A stretch of DNA of 64,000 nt from Zopfochytrium polystomum (taxonomy: Eukaryota; Chytridiomycota; Chytridiomycetes; Chytridiales; Chytridiaceae), in NCBI GenBank assembly GCA_025765615.1, contig JAIVFJ010000011.1, positions 516,128 to 580,127 on the forward strand, read 5' to 3'. Under the pieces are notes generated by a model that was not told where the DNA came from, ran no database searches, and was given only the letters and a program-made list of their open reading frames with translations. Made by a program: the position numbers and the translations under genes. Below are positions 8,726 to 19,744 of this stretch, in pieces (positions within the stretch are counted from its first letter, which is position 1; the number at the start of each line of letters is the position of its first letter).

Positions 8726-9775
8726 TCCCTAATTCACTGTTTGACAAGCCCAACTCAAACTCAAGCAGCTTTGATTGATGTGCTGGCCAATCTGTTGCAG
8801 CGGGCCAAGGCTAGGCAGTGTGGCAATGCTTGTCCAGACAAACACACTTGCACACACAGATAAAGACCTATGCATGCACGCACACACGTTTGCACACATA
8901 CACACACGCAGTCACACACAGTGTGGCAAAGCTCAATGCAGCGCTGTCCTGCTCAACCACTGCTGGCCAGCCTGAGGTCGGAAGAAAAACAACTGTGCCC
9001 ACAAAGTGATCCATGCACAACCTTCTCTCAGTGCATGTCTCCTCCACAAGGCAGCCACATCAGAAATTTTGGCACTAATTGGGGAGGAACTGTGGACTTT
9101 GGCAAGCCAAAGTGGCTGGCTGTCCAAAGTGGCTGGGCATCCTGTTGCCAACTTGCCACAGCTGTCCAATGGCCATGGCTGTCCACTGGAGATGAGCAGC
9201 CAGCAGATTGGGCTTTCCTACAGCCATGGTGAAGTATGAGCCAGGGTTGTCCAGGTAAGAGAAACTGCGGCCTGGTCCAAACAGCTGCCATAGGAATCCA
9301 CAGCCAATAATGCACAATTTGACACCTGGCAATTATTTTTGCTTCCCATGGCCCAGATTTCTGACCTTGCAGTTATAGTATGCCCCAAAACAATGCAGTG
9401 GCCATTCGCAACTAGCCAGTACGCCCTTCCCCTTCATCCCCTGTAACGGCCTCTCTCCCAAGCAGGTGCAACAGTTTTGCTTCCCAAAGCAATCAAGATG
9501 TCTTCTGTGAAACAAAGAAGAACAAAAAATAATTAAAATCTCAAACCCACTCTTCAAATGCATCACTTCATCTTGGGATGTGAAAGTTGTGTTGTCCTTC
9601 AGTGCACTGTGACAACATGAAACATGATCAGCAGACTTTCACAACACAGTTGATACAGGAACTCACCAGCTTAAGGCCAGATAATTTTGTTCAAATTGCC
9701 CTTCCAGCACAAAGAATGTAAGAGGCCCCTGAATGCATTTTAAACTGAATATTGCGACTCACCAAAACTGTGCAA
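8726..9775. other. intergenic, CA-rich and imperfect short repeats, no gene seen
   Basis: An interrupted (CA)n tract lies near 8840-8925. Between about 9090 and 9240 short words related to CAAAGTGGCTGG and CATGGCTGTCCA recur imperfectly. No coding domain was recognised. Confidence 0.45.
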
Positions 9776-10528
9776 TCATACTTCTGAGTGAATATTTGAA
9801 CAATATGCAAGGAATTTGGGTACGATGACTGTCCTGATTTTGCCTGCTTTAGCCAGTGTGGTACAAGGGGCCAGTGCACCAATACCACCAGTAGCTACTT
9901 GAGCTTTCACAGCAGACTGGTCCCTTCCAAACCGTTGCAATGCAAGCCGAAGACAAAAATCCTTTGTGGAAATGTCACCTGACAGCCCATCAGATTTCTG
10001 CACCTTTTGGTAAACAACACGTGCGTTGACCAGACAGGCATCCAATGCAAAGTAAAAAAGCCTGTGGTACCACGTCCTTGTTTTATGAGCAACACTGCAG
10101 GTTGCAATCATCTGATCAGCTCTGTCCACACCACCCATGAACTTGTTATACAGCAGTGAGGCTTTTTATTTGCTCTCATCACAGAAGTGCAAGCGCAGAA
10201 TGGCCTTGAAACGAGATTTGGAGATGCCTGAAATTTCTCTGGTATTTCGATTGAGAAGAGGATGGGTGCTCCACTTGTCCTCCCAGTCATTGGATGGGCT
10301 GACACCATTCCAGATGAGAAGGCCAATGAATCATGAAAACTCCTCTTTTGTGAACCTTGCCCCATCACCACCTTCAGCAGCTTCAGAGCCTGCTTCTTCA
10401 TCAGTCTCATGATTGAGTTCTTCTGCAGACAGTTGAGCACAATCCAAATGAGCCAGCTCCATCTCCTTTCTCTCCAGACATTCCATTCTTTGGGTGATGC
10501 AGTTCATGTTTGTATGAAGCACAATCAA
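9776..10528 (-). pseudogene. piggyBac-type transposase relic
   Basis: Minus-strand fragments match the piggyBac (DDE_Tnp_1_7) transposase. An N-terminal piece (near 10360-10170) contains a frame-disrupting TGA just before FIGLLIWNGVSPSNDWEDKW, then RFKAILRLHFCDESK. After a stop it joins directly to a C-terminal piece, KFMGGVDRADQM...RTWYHRLFYFALDACLVNARVVYQ (10140-9990), which contains the family's late conserved Asp in GGVDRADQ. The region between them, which should hold the first two catalytic aspartates, is deleted. Weak N-terminal-like coding on the same strand extends to about 11088. The element is dead. Terminal repeats and TTAA target sites were not resolved. Confidence 0.7.
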
Positions 10529-11927
10529 ATTCTGACCTTCTTCGTTCCAAACAAGATCAAATGCATCCTTTGGAGTAAACTGTGCAGCTTTGTGCCTCAG
10601 AATTTGCTGGATGAATCAATGTTGAAGAAATCTGTGCACTTTCAGGAGAACCCATCACCCCCCAACAGCAGATTCCAATGGAAAAGCAACCACTTGTCCA
10701 CGCATCAAACTTCTATTTTCAGCACTTGCAGCAGATCCAGAAGCATCCAAATTTTCATGAGCACCAGGCAGTGTAGAGGGCTCCAAACTTCCACGCCCAG
10801 CACCAAAGGTTTGTGTGGGCTCTCTGCATATGTTAAAAATATCTGTTCCTGCTTGATGGCGCATAAGAGAGCCACTTTGAGCTGCACGATCACCTAGATT
10901 TGTCAGTTGCGAGTTTTTGGATTAAAACAGATATCACCAGCCTGAGATTTCAATTCTTTCAAAGTAAGACCAGCCAGCGATTTCTTGGAGTGTCCAGAGT
11001 TGATTAAATGGATCTCCCAATATGCCTTTGTGTTTCTGGGCTTATTTGGCAGTTTTGGTGTAGCTGGGGGTGTGTTTTCATCGGCCATCTTTTTCTGAAG
11101 TTTTGTTCCATGGCAGATTGGCGTTAGCTGATCAGTGAACAGATTCAAACAAATGAGGTGTCCACAGACGCGCACATGCTGGATCTACCTCTATGCTAAA
11201 AATCGCGATTGGGAATCACAGCGATGTTGCAGGATCGCTCTTTTTGTGGCACACAGATGTGGTGAGCAGGCAGGTTGTGATCAGTGGCACTGTGCTGTAT
11301 GTGGCACGCTGTTTCGTTGGTTTGACACAATTTTTTTTTCACTAACAAAAGAAGAAAGCGCATTTGCAGAATTGGTAGGACTACAACATATTAAAGTTTC
11401 ACGAGGATTCGTTTCGTTTTGGTGAAGTGCTTCTAATTGTATTGGCAGAAAAGTCAGTCATCATGCCCCTGGTGGTAGTACAACGACTGTTGAAGGGTTA
11501 AAATCGGACAGCTGCTTTCCTTTTTCGAAAATGCTGTTTTTTTCTTGTCTTTTTGTTTTGTTTTTTTTTGTTGTTGTACGGACAAGTCAGACACCCACAC
11601 TAAAGAGGAAGGTGCGGAATCCGTTTTTTCGTTTCCTACTTTTTCATTTCTTTATTTCTTCTTCTTCTTATTCTTCTTCTTCTTTTGCTATGTGGCTGAA
11701 GAGTGTCTCTCTGTCTGTCTATCTGTCCGTCTATCTGTCTGTCTGTCTATGAGTCTCTCTGCTTGCCTGTCTGCCTGTCATTTTGTCTGTCTCTCGTCTG
11801 TCTGTCTGTTTTCGTATTTCCCAAAAAACAATGACTCGGATACCCAAACCACATGATAATAATAACTAACTTTTGTTTGTCGCACAAACTAACTTGAAAC
11901 AGTTGAACAGACAGCAGCCGGCCCCGG
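10529..11927. other. piggyBac flank and intergenic DNA
   Basis: Up to about 11100 this may be further decayed piggyBac sequence on the minus strand. The remainder is T-rich with a (CTGT)n-like stretch at about 11703-11812. No independent gene was supported. Confidence 0.4.
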
Positions 11928-13311
11928 ATGGACGCCTTCTCGACCACAGCCGCGGCAGGAGGAGCGTCAACCTCAACGGCGGCGGCTTCGGCGAGCGCCG
12001 AGAAACGGCGGCTGCAGGAAATGCAGCAAACGCAGCACTGGCAGCATTCCCACAAGCACCAGGAGCACCTGCAGCAGCAGCAACGATGGCCTGCAGCAGA
12101 CAACTACGAAGACGCCGCCCCGTCCTACCGCTCGGTCGAGCTGTCCGTCGCAAAGGAGCCGCTCCGGCCGTATCACCCGCAGCAACAGCAGCCGCAGGCG
12201 CAGGCCGCCTACATCCGCGACTACAAGCAGCCGCTGTTCCCCCCAGAGTCCGTCCGCATGGCGCCGCAGCAGCAGCAGCAGTACCAGCAGCAGCAGCAGC
12301 AGCAAGATGGCACCCACGGATCGTCGTCGTCGCAATCCCTGTCGTTCCCACCGCCCCCCGCGATAGCCGTCCCCGTACCCGTCGCTGTGCCGGCGACACC
12401 CGTCGTTGATCCGTCGTTGAACAAGCGCGACAACACCGTTTACTCGTACCCGCCGGAGGATATGGCTACGGCCAAGAAGGAGGTGTACGGGTCCCAGCCG
12501 CCCGAAAAGAAGAAAACGAGTTGAGTTCGACCGATTGACAAATCCTTTGGTCTCAACGTCTCCCTTCTTTTTTTTTTTTGTTACTGTAATACTTGTTTCA
12601 GACAAGACCCTCATCATCGTGCTGATCGCCCTGGCGGCCGTCATCCTCGCGGGCGGCGCCATCGCCGCGGCCCTCATCCTCACAAACAACAACAAATCCT
12701 CGTCGTCCTCCTCCTCGTCCTCTTCCGCCGCCGGCGTCCCGCCCCAGACCGTGACCCAAACTGTCTCCGGGCCGGCACCCGCCGCCACCACGGGCGCCTC
12801 GCAGTCACAGTCGTCCGCCGCCGCCGCGACCTCGACGGTCTCGACCGCCGGGCCGACCGCCGTCCCGGCAAAGTTCCAGATCCGGCTGCACGGCACGACA
12901 AACTGCGTCGTCGGCGGCGCCGTCGAGACCTGCGAAGCCAGCCCCGCCGCGACGAGCAAGCAGGTGTTTGTGCAGGACCTCGCGACGTGGAAGCAGGTCT
13001 CGTCCGGATTGTGTATCACGACGTTTGTCGTCTCGGTGAGGGGGGTTTCCTCATTTCTTTTTCTTTTCGAGCGTGCCGCGCTTTCGCATCGTGGCCAAAA
13101 AGGGAAGAAGGAAGCTGACTCTCGTTCCTCGCCCTTTTTTTTTAAGACCATCGACCTGGTTCAATGCGACGGCACCAGCACGTTCCAGCAGATGAACTAC
13201 TGGAACGACGGATCGATCCGCAACGGCTTCCCGACGTGCGTGAGCCCCACGCTGACCGCGCCGCCAGGAGGAAAGTCTTGCGGGGTCTTTGATTTGGTGA
13301 CCGTCGCGTGA
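11928..13311 (+). CDS. single-pass membrane protein with Q-rich cytosolic tail and lectin-like ectodomain
   Basis: Three exons (11928-12519, 12602-13035, 13147-13311) encode 396 aa, and both introns are GT-AG. Residues 1-197 are Gln/Pro/Ala-rich with no signal peptide and should be cytosolic. One transmembrane helix (TLIIVLIALAAVILAGGAIAAALIL, about 200-224) follows, so the protein is type II. A Ser/Thr-rich, likely O-glycosylated stem leads to a C-terminal domain of about 130 aa with six Cys. Its pattern, GLCITTF...IDLVQC..STFQQMNYWNDGSIRN..PTCV, resembles half of a ricin-B/beta-trefoil carbohydrate-binding fold. That match is by pattern only. A cell-surface glycan-binding role is inferred. 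The first intron separates the cytosolic and membrane parts. Confidence 0.7.
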
Positions 13312-13409
13312 AAAGGGGGTTTGAGGGACGAAACGCTGGCATCATCCCTTTTTCTTTACTTTTGTCTGTTTAACCTCTATGGTGTTTCCTCCACCAAGAC
13401 CCCCAAGTG

Positions 13410-13445
<36 letters not shown>

Positions 13446-13474
13446 GACATTTCATCCGTTTGTCAAAATCGCTG

Positions 13475-13507
<33 letters not shown>

Positions 13508-14343
13508 TGTGTGTGTGTGTGTGTGTGTGTGTGTTTGTGCCTTGTGTCTATGTTGCGTAGTGTGTGTGTTTGTATCGCATGGCCACTGTCCGTCTAGGGT
13601 CCAAAATGCACAGATAGATGCAAATAGGCACTTTTCGGGGAACCGCCTCTCCGAACTGCTTTTCAAAGATGATTACCTTTCGTTTTTCTCTCCATGTCGC
13701 TTAGGGTATGAAATCTTTTTTTTTCTTTTTTTTTTTCTACGCCTTGTTCCGCAAGAGTCGCCTGCAGGAAATACGCCAAGGCTCCTCGCCTCGCGAAAAG
13801 CGGGTCCCAAAGAGGGGGAAGGGAGCACGGAGAGCCGAAGCAAAACGAAGAGGGTCAGTGGTGATGTGGGTTTGAGCGAGGGGTTTCGCTCACGCTTGTT
13901 CCCACCCATCCTCGGCTGCGCGCCGACGACTCCCAAAGCTGAGCGGATGGGTGTGAAGAAAGCGACGAGGGAGGAGGAGGGGATGCGATTTCACAACTTG
14001 GTTGGTTGTTGCTGCTTGCTCGCTTGCTGTGCGCTGTTGTTTATTCAGAGCATCCGCTTCTGGAATCATGGATGTCTTGGTAGAGCATTCAAACCCGACG
14101 AATGTAAGGCGGATGGGGAGTGTGGGTACTCGTCCCATCCCATCCCATCCCATCCCATCCCAGTTGTCCAGACAGAGAGAGGCTTCCCCCGACCTTGGCT
14201 GTCGATACCGGCGTTGCCAGCATCCGCCGTACCTCTTTTTTTTTGGTTTTCTTTTTCTTTTTCTTTCGTTTTGTTTTTTTTTTTTTTTTTTTTCAAGGAC
14301 CGTCGTCCTGTGTGTGTGTGTGTGTGTGTGTGTGTGAGTGAGT

Positions 14344-14376
<33 letters not shown>

Positions 14377-14634
14377 TGGGACGGATGCATTGCAGACGTG
14401 GCAAACAATCCTTATTTATTGTACAAAAACAAGAAGGAGAGAGAGAGAGATAAAAAAAAAAAGGACATGTGTGTGCATAATGTGTCTGCGTTTCTTGTCT
14501 GTCAATGCCATGCTTCCATGGCCCCGAGCGGACCGCTGATTGGTGCAAAAAAAGGTTCCGTGGACGGCCGGATTGGAAGGAACTGCCTACTTTGTCCATA
14601 TTTGGCGGTTGTTTGAATTAAAGAAAGGAGACTG

Positions 14635-14705
<71 letters not shown>

Positions 14706-14820
14706 AGTGAGTGGGAATTAGACGAAATAATCAAAACCAAAAAAAAGAAATGTGGAAGAAGAAGAAGAGAACAGAAATAAAAAATAAAAATAAAAGGAAA
14801 AATAAAAGGAAAAAGCGGCC
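13312..14820. other. intergenic, dense microsatellites
   Basis: Contents are a poly-A run (about 13412-13443), a (TG)n tract (13484-13534), a (CCCAT)n pentamer array (about 14133-14162), a poly-T run (about 14274-14293), (TG)n followed by (GA)n (14311-14375), and a long (GA)n (about 14636-14699). Open frames here are repeat-driven. No gene is supported. Confidence 0.6.
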
Positions 14821-16750
14821 ATGGCTGCGTCGCCTGCGTCGCCGGCGCCGTCCGCCGCCACCGGCGTGACCACAACGACAACGACCGGTACCCGACTCGC
14901 TCACTCGCTCACCACACAGTACCCCCTGGCCAACTCGTACAGCGCGACCCTGCTCACTTTCTCACTCTCTAACTAACACTCACTCACTCCATCTCTCGCC
15001 CTCGCTCCTGCCGCAGAATGCAAGGCGGTCTACGATCTGACCTGCTACGCCAACCTGGCCGGCCCCGCTTTCGTGAGACCAAGTGCGGTTTGTTGCTCGC
15101 CCACTCCCTCACCCCCAAGGTACCTGACCACAGCTTCCGTCCCTCCCCCCACGCTCAGTGGACGTCTTGATCGTCCTCCACTTTTTGATCTTGGTCATTG
15201 GCATCGGCGCCCTCGCTCTCCTTGTGCTCCTCGCGAGGCGGCAGCGGCGAGTCACAGTCTCCATGAGCGGGGCCGTCATCTCTTGCATTGTCGTCACAAT
15301 ATGCGACACAGCGTCGATAATCTTCTTGCGGCTGCAGAACATTCTACTCTTCGAGTAAGCACTGGGCCTCGAGCGTCTTGGCCACTCACTCTCTTGCAAA
15401 TGATCAAAAAAAAAAAAAAAACTCCGCAGAGTCTTCCAGGGTGTCGGCGTCGTCTTTGTAGGTTTTGGAGTCAGCCTCCTCATGTACGCCTTCATCCACC
15501 CGCTCCTCGCCCACGTCCAATCCTTCGGCCCCTTCATGCGGCTGCTATACGTCATCCCAATCCCGCCCCTCATCGACGCCGCCGCCATCATATGGCTCGG
15601 CGTCCTCGAGTACCGCTGCTCCGAGGAGTCGGACCCCGCTGCGCTCGACGCCCTCCGCCAGGAGCACGACGTCGCCAGCTGGCTCGACGGCGCGAGCGGC
15701 AGCGCCTTTTGCGTCATCTTCATAATCTTTATTGTTGCCGCCTACCGCGCCTTCTCGCTCGAGCTCAAAACCACCCTCGGCCCCACCCTCCTCGCCCGGA
15801 ACAGGATGCGCGCCTCCGCTGTCGACGCGTGGACCCCGTTCGACGATTCGGCGTCGTCAGAGATCCCGCGCAACCCGTCGCCCAGCACGAGACGGAGGAT
15901 GTCCGCACTCGCCGTCGACGTGAACTCAGGAAACTCGGAGGTGTCCGCCGCGACGGCCGCCGGCGGCGGCGGCGGGTTCGGCGAATCGCGGCGCGGTTCC
16001 GACGGCCCGCTGATCTCGCCAGGCGGCGGCGCCCCGCTCGACGGCAAGCACACCGTCAACGGCGGGCTCCACGTCCTCCTCCAGATGCACCCGGAATCCG
16101 CGGTGGGGTACCGCACGCATCAGGCGCAGAACGTGAACCCGTACTTCAAGCAGCAGATGGACGCGCAAACGCACCCGACGCTGCGCTCCGCAGACTCGTT
16201 CTCGCTCCACTCCTCCCCAAACACAGTCCTCTCCTCCTCCTCCGCCCCGTCCGCCGTCTTCTTCCCCACCGCCACCACCTCGCCCGCCGTCGTCGCCGCC
16301 GCACCGACGCCCTTGAACCCGTACCCGCCGCCCTCCCACCACCAGCAGAACCGCCAGCGCCAGCGGTCCGCCGCCGCCGCCGCCGCGGACGACCCGCTCG
16401 AGTCCGTCGAGCGTGAGATCCGCATCGGCGCCGTCCGCGCCGTGCGCACCTTAGTCGGCTGGATCATCGTCTGCCTCTCGTTCTCCGCCGTCAGCTTGAT
16501 CGCGATGAAGGGGACCGGGATGATGCTGTCGAACGGCTTAACGGGGTTTGCGGTGTGGGTCGCGGGGAATATGCTGCAGTTGTAAGTTAAAAAATCAATC
16601 GATTTTATTTCCCCCCCTTTTTTTTTTTTTTTTTCTTTCTGAAACCTCTCACTCACCCTTTTGCAAACTCCCAGGTTCTGCATTGCAGGTGGCGTCGTTC
16701 CTGTGCTCATTTCGCAGTACAAGCGATACGCGCTAGAAACGGCCAAGTAA
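14821..16750 (+). CDS. seven-helix (GPCR-like) membrane protein
   Basis: Five exons (14821-14887, 15017-15082, 15159-15354, 15430-16581, 16675-16750) encode 518 aa. A short extracellular Thr-rich N-terminus with two Cys precedes seven hydrophobic segments: VLIVLHFLILVIGIGALALL, ISCIVVTICDTASIIFL, VGVVFVGFGVSLLMYAFI, YVIPIPPLIDAAAIIWLGVL, FCVIFIIFIVAAYRAFSL, TLVGWIIVCLSFSAVSLIAM and LTGFAVWVAGNMLQLFCIAG. Between helices 5 and 6 is a roughly 185-residue Ser/Pro/His-rich loop, the place where GPCRs bind G proteins and kinases. No DRY or NPxxY motif was found, so membership of a named GPCR class is unproven. The exon 2 donor (AA|GTGCGG) was chosen because it restores frame into helix 1, and this is the least certain junction. 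Confidence 0.65.
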
Positions 16751-17454
16751 TATTCGCCCTGTACTTTTGCATAAAGAACGGGGGTTGGGGGGTTGGCGGG
16801 GGACTTCGCTGCCCCCCTGTTTGTGATTAAGCGCTATGTCAGCCACAGCCACTCATCCCTTGCATGGGAAGAATTCTCTCTTATTAGGCGGGTCATGCTG
16901 GTAGAACTTTCGTCGTTAGACCGTCCTTTTCCCCGTCGCTGTGAAGAAACCACTCCCCCATCTTTTTCACCTATGGTGCTCTTCCTAGTTCATTCCCCTT
17001 TCTTTATGTATTTCACAATTCCGACGAACGACGAGCCTCAACTACTTGGTGACCGTTTTCCCTTTGTTGCTCAGACTCAGTAAGACTAGCACGAGAGAAC
17101 ACAAAGAAAAAACAAATCCCGATGATGAGCCTCTCCTCGTTCGACATGGGTTCATCCTTTTTGTCATGTGGCCAACCCGCTCCCTGACAGACAAGGCCGC
17201 CCAACAACGCCAATGCCAAGCCTCGTCCCTGGGAGCCAGGAACTCAAGAAAATTATTGTATTCACTAGCCCTGTCCCTGCTCTTATTTCGAGAAAGTGAA
17301 GGAAAGGATTGGGTAGTTTGGTGGGTATGGGTGGGGCTAGCGGGCCATTGAAAGCTGGGGTGTAAATTGCAAAAGTTCCCTCCTTGCTCTGCCTCACTGC
17401 CTGGTGGTGGGCGTGCAGTCGCCACAGAGGGCACCTTGTCAAGCCGCCAAGAAA
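16751..17454. other. intergenic, no gene seen
   Basis: This lies between two plus-strand genes and should include the promoter of the transporter gene. No repeat or domain-bearing ORF was recognised. Confidence 0.5.
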
Positions 17455-17976
17455 ATGTCGCCCGGCGAGGTCGTGGTGGTGCCACCCGCGAGGGCTGGCG
17501 ACGGCGGCGATCGACCAGATCGGCACGATCATCGCACCTCCTCTGCCAGCAGCGGCAGCAGCAACAACACATCAGCATTGCAAGCCCAGAGCCTCTCGTC
17601 TCTCGCCTGCAACGTTGCCCTCTTCGTCCTCCTGTGGTGAGTCTCGCTTTGGTCGACTTGTCTTTGGGTCCAGGAAAGCTCGAAAAGACTTAACCCCAAC
17701 GCCCACCCCTCTGCGCTGCACGTCGGCGGCGACATCCAGGTACGGCTTCTCTGCTGCCCTCAGCATCCTGAACAAGGCGATCGTCGGCCACGAGCACGGA
17801 AACTTCAACATGCCGTTGCTGCTGTCGTGCGTCCACTCGGTCGTCCACACGATCGTTTCCGCCGCCGTCATCCACTGGCAAGTGCCGAGGGGCCACCGGT
17901 CTCGCCAGGCCATCCCGCTGAAGAAGTATCTCGTCACGTACGGGCCGACGGCTTTGTGCACGGCGCTAGGTTTTGG

Positions 17977-18010
<34 letters not shown>

Positions 18011-19255
18011 GTTTGGGCTTTATCAACAGGATATCGTGGCGTTGGCTGATTTTTCCCGGGTCGCAGACATTGGACTCAGCAACTCGTCGCTGCATTATAT
18101 CAGCTTGTCGTTCTACACCATGATAAAGTGAGAGCATGTCGGTATTTATGACGAGCTTGCCGCGGGGCGATCGAACTAAAAACTCTTACTTTTTTTCCAG
18201 ATCGTCGGTGCCGGTGTGGGTCCTGATTTTCGCGTTCGCTTTTGGCTTGGAGCAAGTTCGACTGCCGCTGGTCTTGATCATTCTCGTCATTTGCTTTGGC
18301 GTTGTGTTTACGATCGTAGGCGAGGTGAGCATTTTTGGGAGGTGGGGCGGCGGGGAGTGTTCGGGGACGACGGCGGCGGCGCGACAAAACGAGCAAACCT
18401 TCTCACTTGGGCCCCCTTTTTCCCGGGCAACCAGCTCCGGTTCAGCTGGATCGGCTTCAACATGGTCCTGATCGCATCCATGTGCAGCGGCCTGCGGTGG
18501 AGCCTCACCCAAATCCTCCTTTCCCACCCTTCCTCGGACACCAGCGGCGCCTCCGAACCCATGCACCCCATCGCCTCCGGCCGCCCCTCCCCGAGCAGTA
18601 CCCGGCGAAGCGGCGGCGCACCGTCCTCCGTCGACGGCGACACGGCGTCGCCGCAACCCCCACCGCCGCCGCCCGACCCGCACAAGCAAGGCCCGCTCTC
18701 GACCCTGTACCGCCTCAGCCCCATCATGGCCGCGCTCCTCGGCCTCGGCTCCGCGCTGACGGAGCGCGCCGCCGCCGCCCCTGGCGACGACCATGGCGGG
18801 TTCTGGGACTCGCCGCAGGCCGCCGGGAGGACGGTCGGCGTGCTTGTCGCCGGCGGTGTGTTGGCGCTGTGCATGACGCTGGCTGAGTTTCACTTGATTG
18901 CGAATACGAACGTGGTGACGCTCTCCGTGGCGGTAAGGGTTTTTTTCACCAGTTTTTTTTTTTTTTTACTATGCTGAGATTCCCTCCTTATTTTCCATTT
19001 CCGTTCTCCCATTTTTTTTTTTTTTTTTTGATTCCCCCCTGTTCACCCCTCCCCGGAATATTTCAGGGCATTTTCAAGGAAGTCTTTATGATCGCAGTGT
19101 CGATGGTCGTCTTTGGCGATCGCCTGACCGGCGCGACGGTCGTCGGCGTCGTCATATCCATCGCCGGGATCGTCGCATACACGTTCTACAAGCTGCAGCG
19201 GCTCAACGCGGTGCCCAGAACCGCGTACAAGAGGCTGAATCAGGAGTTTGACTGA
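17455..19255 (+). CDS. triose-phosphate/nucleotide-sugar transporter family protein (SLC35C2-like)
   Basis: Six exons (17455-17636, 17740-17969, 18067-18127, 18201-18324, 18435-18932, 19067-19255) encode 427 aa, a usual size for the family plus a loop. Signature segments of the TPT/DMT fold run in order: LWYGFSAALSILNKAIVG, DIGLSNSSLHYISLSFYTMIKSS, VGELRFSWIGFNMVLIASMC.GLRWSLTQILL and, in the last exon, GIFKEVFMIAVSMVVFGD with IAGIVAYTFYK. These proteins exchange phosphorylated or nucleotide-activated sugars across Golgi or ER membranes. The fucose-type SLC35C2 branch fits best, but the substrate is inferred. A disordered Ser/Pro insertion of about 60 aa interrupts the middle loop. Two introns contain long poly-T runs (around 17983-18009 and 19012-19029). 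Confidence 0.85.
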
Positions 19256-19744
19256 TGCCACTTGAAAAGTGCCTCCGGCTGCGGTTTTAAATTATGGGAA
19301 GCAGGGGGGCGGGTTGGGAACCGTCGGCGATCTGCATATCGTTGTGGGTCTATTTGTTTTGCCCGCACTGCCTTCTCGTGTCGTCTGGTTCTGGTGGCTT
19401 TGAATAATCTTTGGTTGTTTGCAATTCAAAGGCGCCTTGCCCTTTGTCGGGCTGCGCATAGCCCTGCTTTGTTAATGCTTTTCGCAAGCGGCGAGCTGTT
19501 CCACGAGGCTCGCGTCCATTTTCCACGGGAAGGCTTTTCCTGTCACCCACGAGACGAACTGAACCTTGAATCGATAAACCTTCAAATGGCGCTCTCGAGG
19601 CTCCGTGCTCTTGCAGCATGCGCAACGCCCTCCGCCTTCCGGTCCCCTACTTTTTCCCAATCCCCTTCCTTCACCCACGCTAGACCCTTTCATATTTGAT
19701 TGATCATGATTTGTATTCTTCCCGTACCACTCAATACCAAAAAC
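19256..19744. other. convergent intergenic interval, no gene seen
   Basis: This 489-bp interval lies between the stops of the transporter and ion-channel genes. No repeat or RNA gene was recognised. It should hold the 3' ends of both transcripts. Confidence 0.5.

Noticed and set aside
11973..13151. 392-codon minus-strand ORF
   Set aside because: It is antisense to the lectin-like membrane protein. Its Leu/Arg-rich translation mirrors CAG/CTG runs, and it crosses both introns of the supported gene.
15073..16416. 447-codon plus-strand ORF rich in Arg/Pro
   Set aside because: It is a frame shadow of the seven-helix gene. The alternative frame gives seven hydrophobic helices and clean splice junctions.
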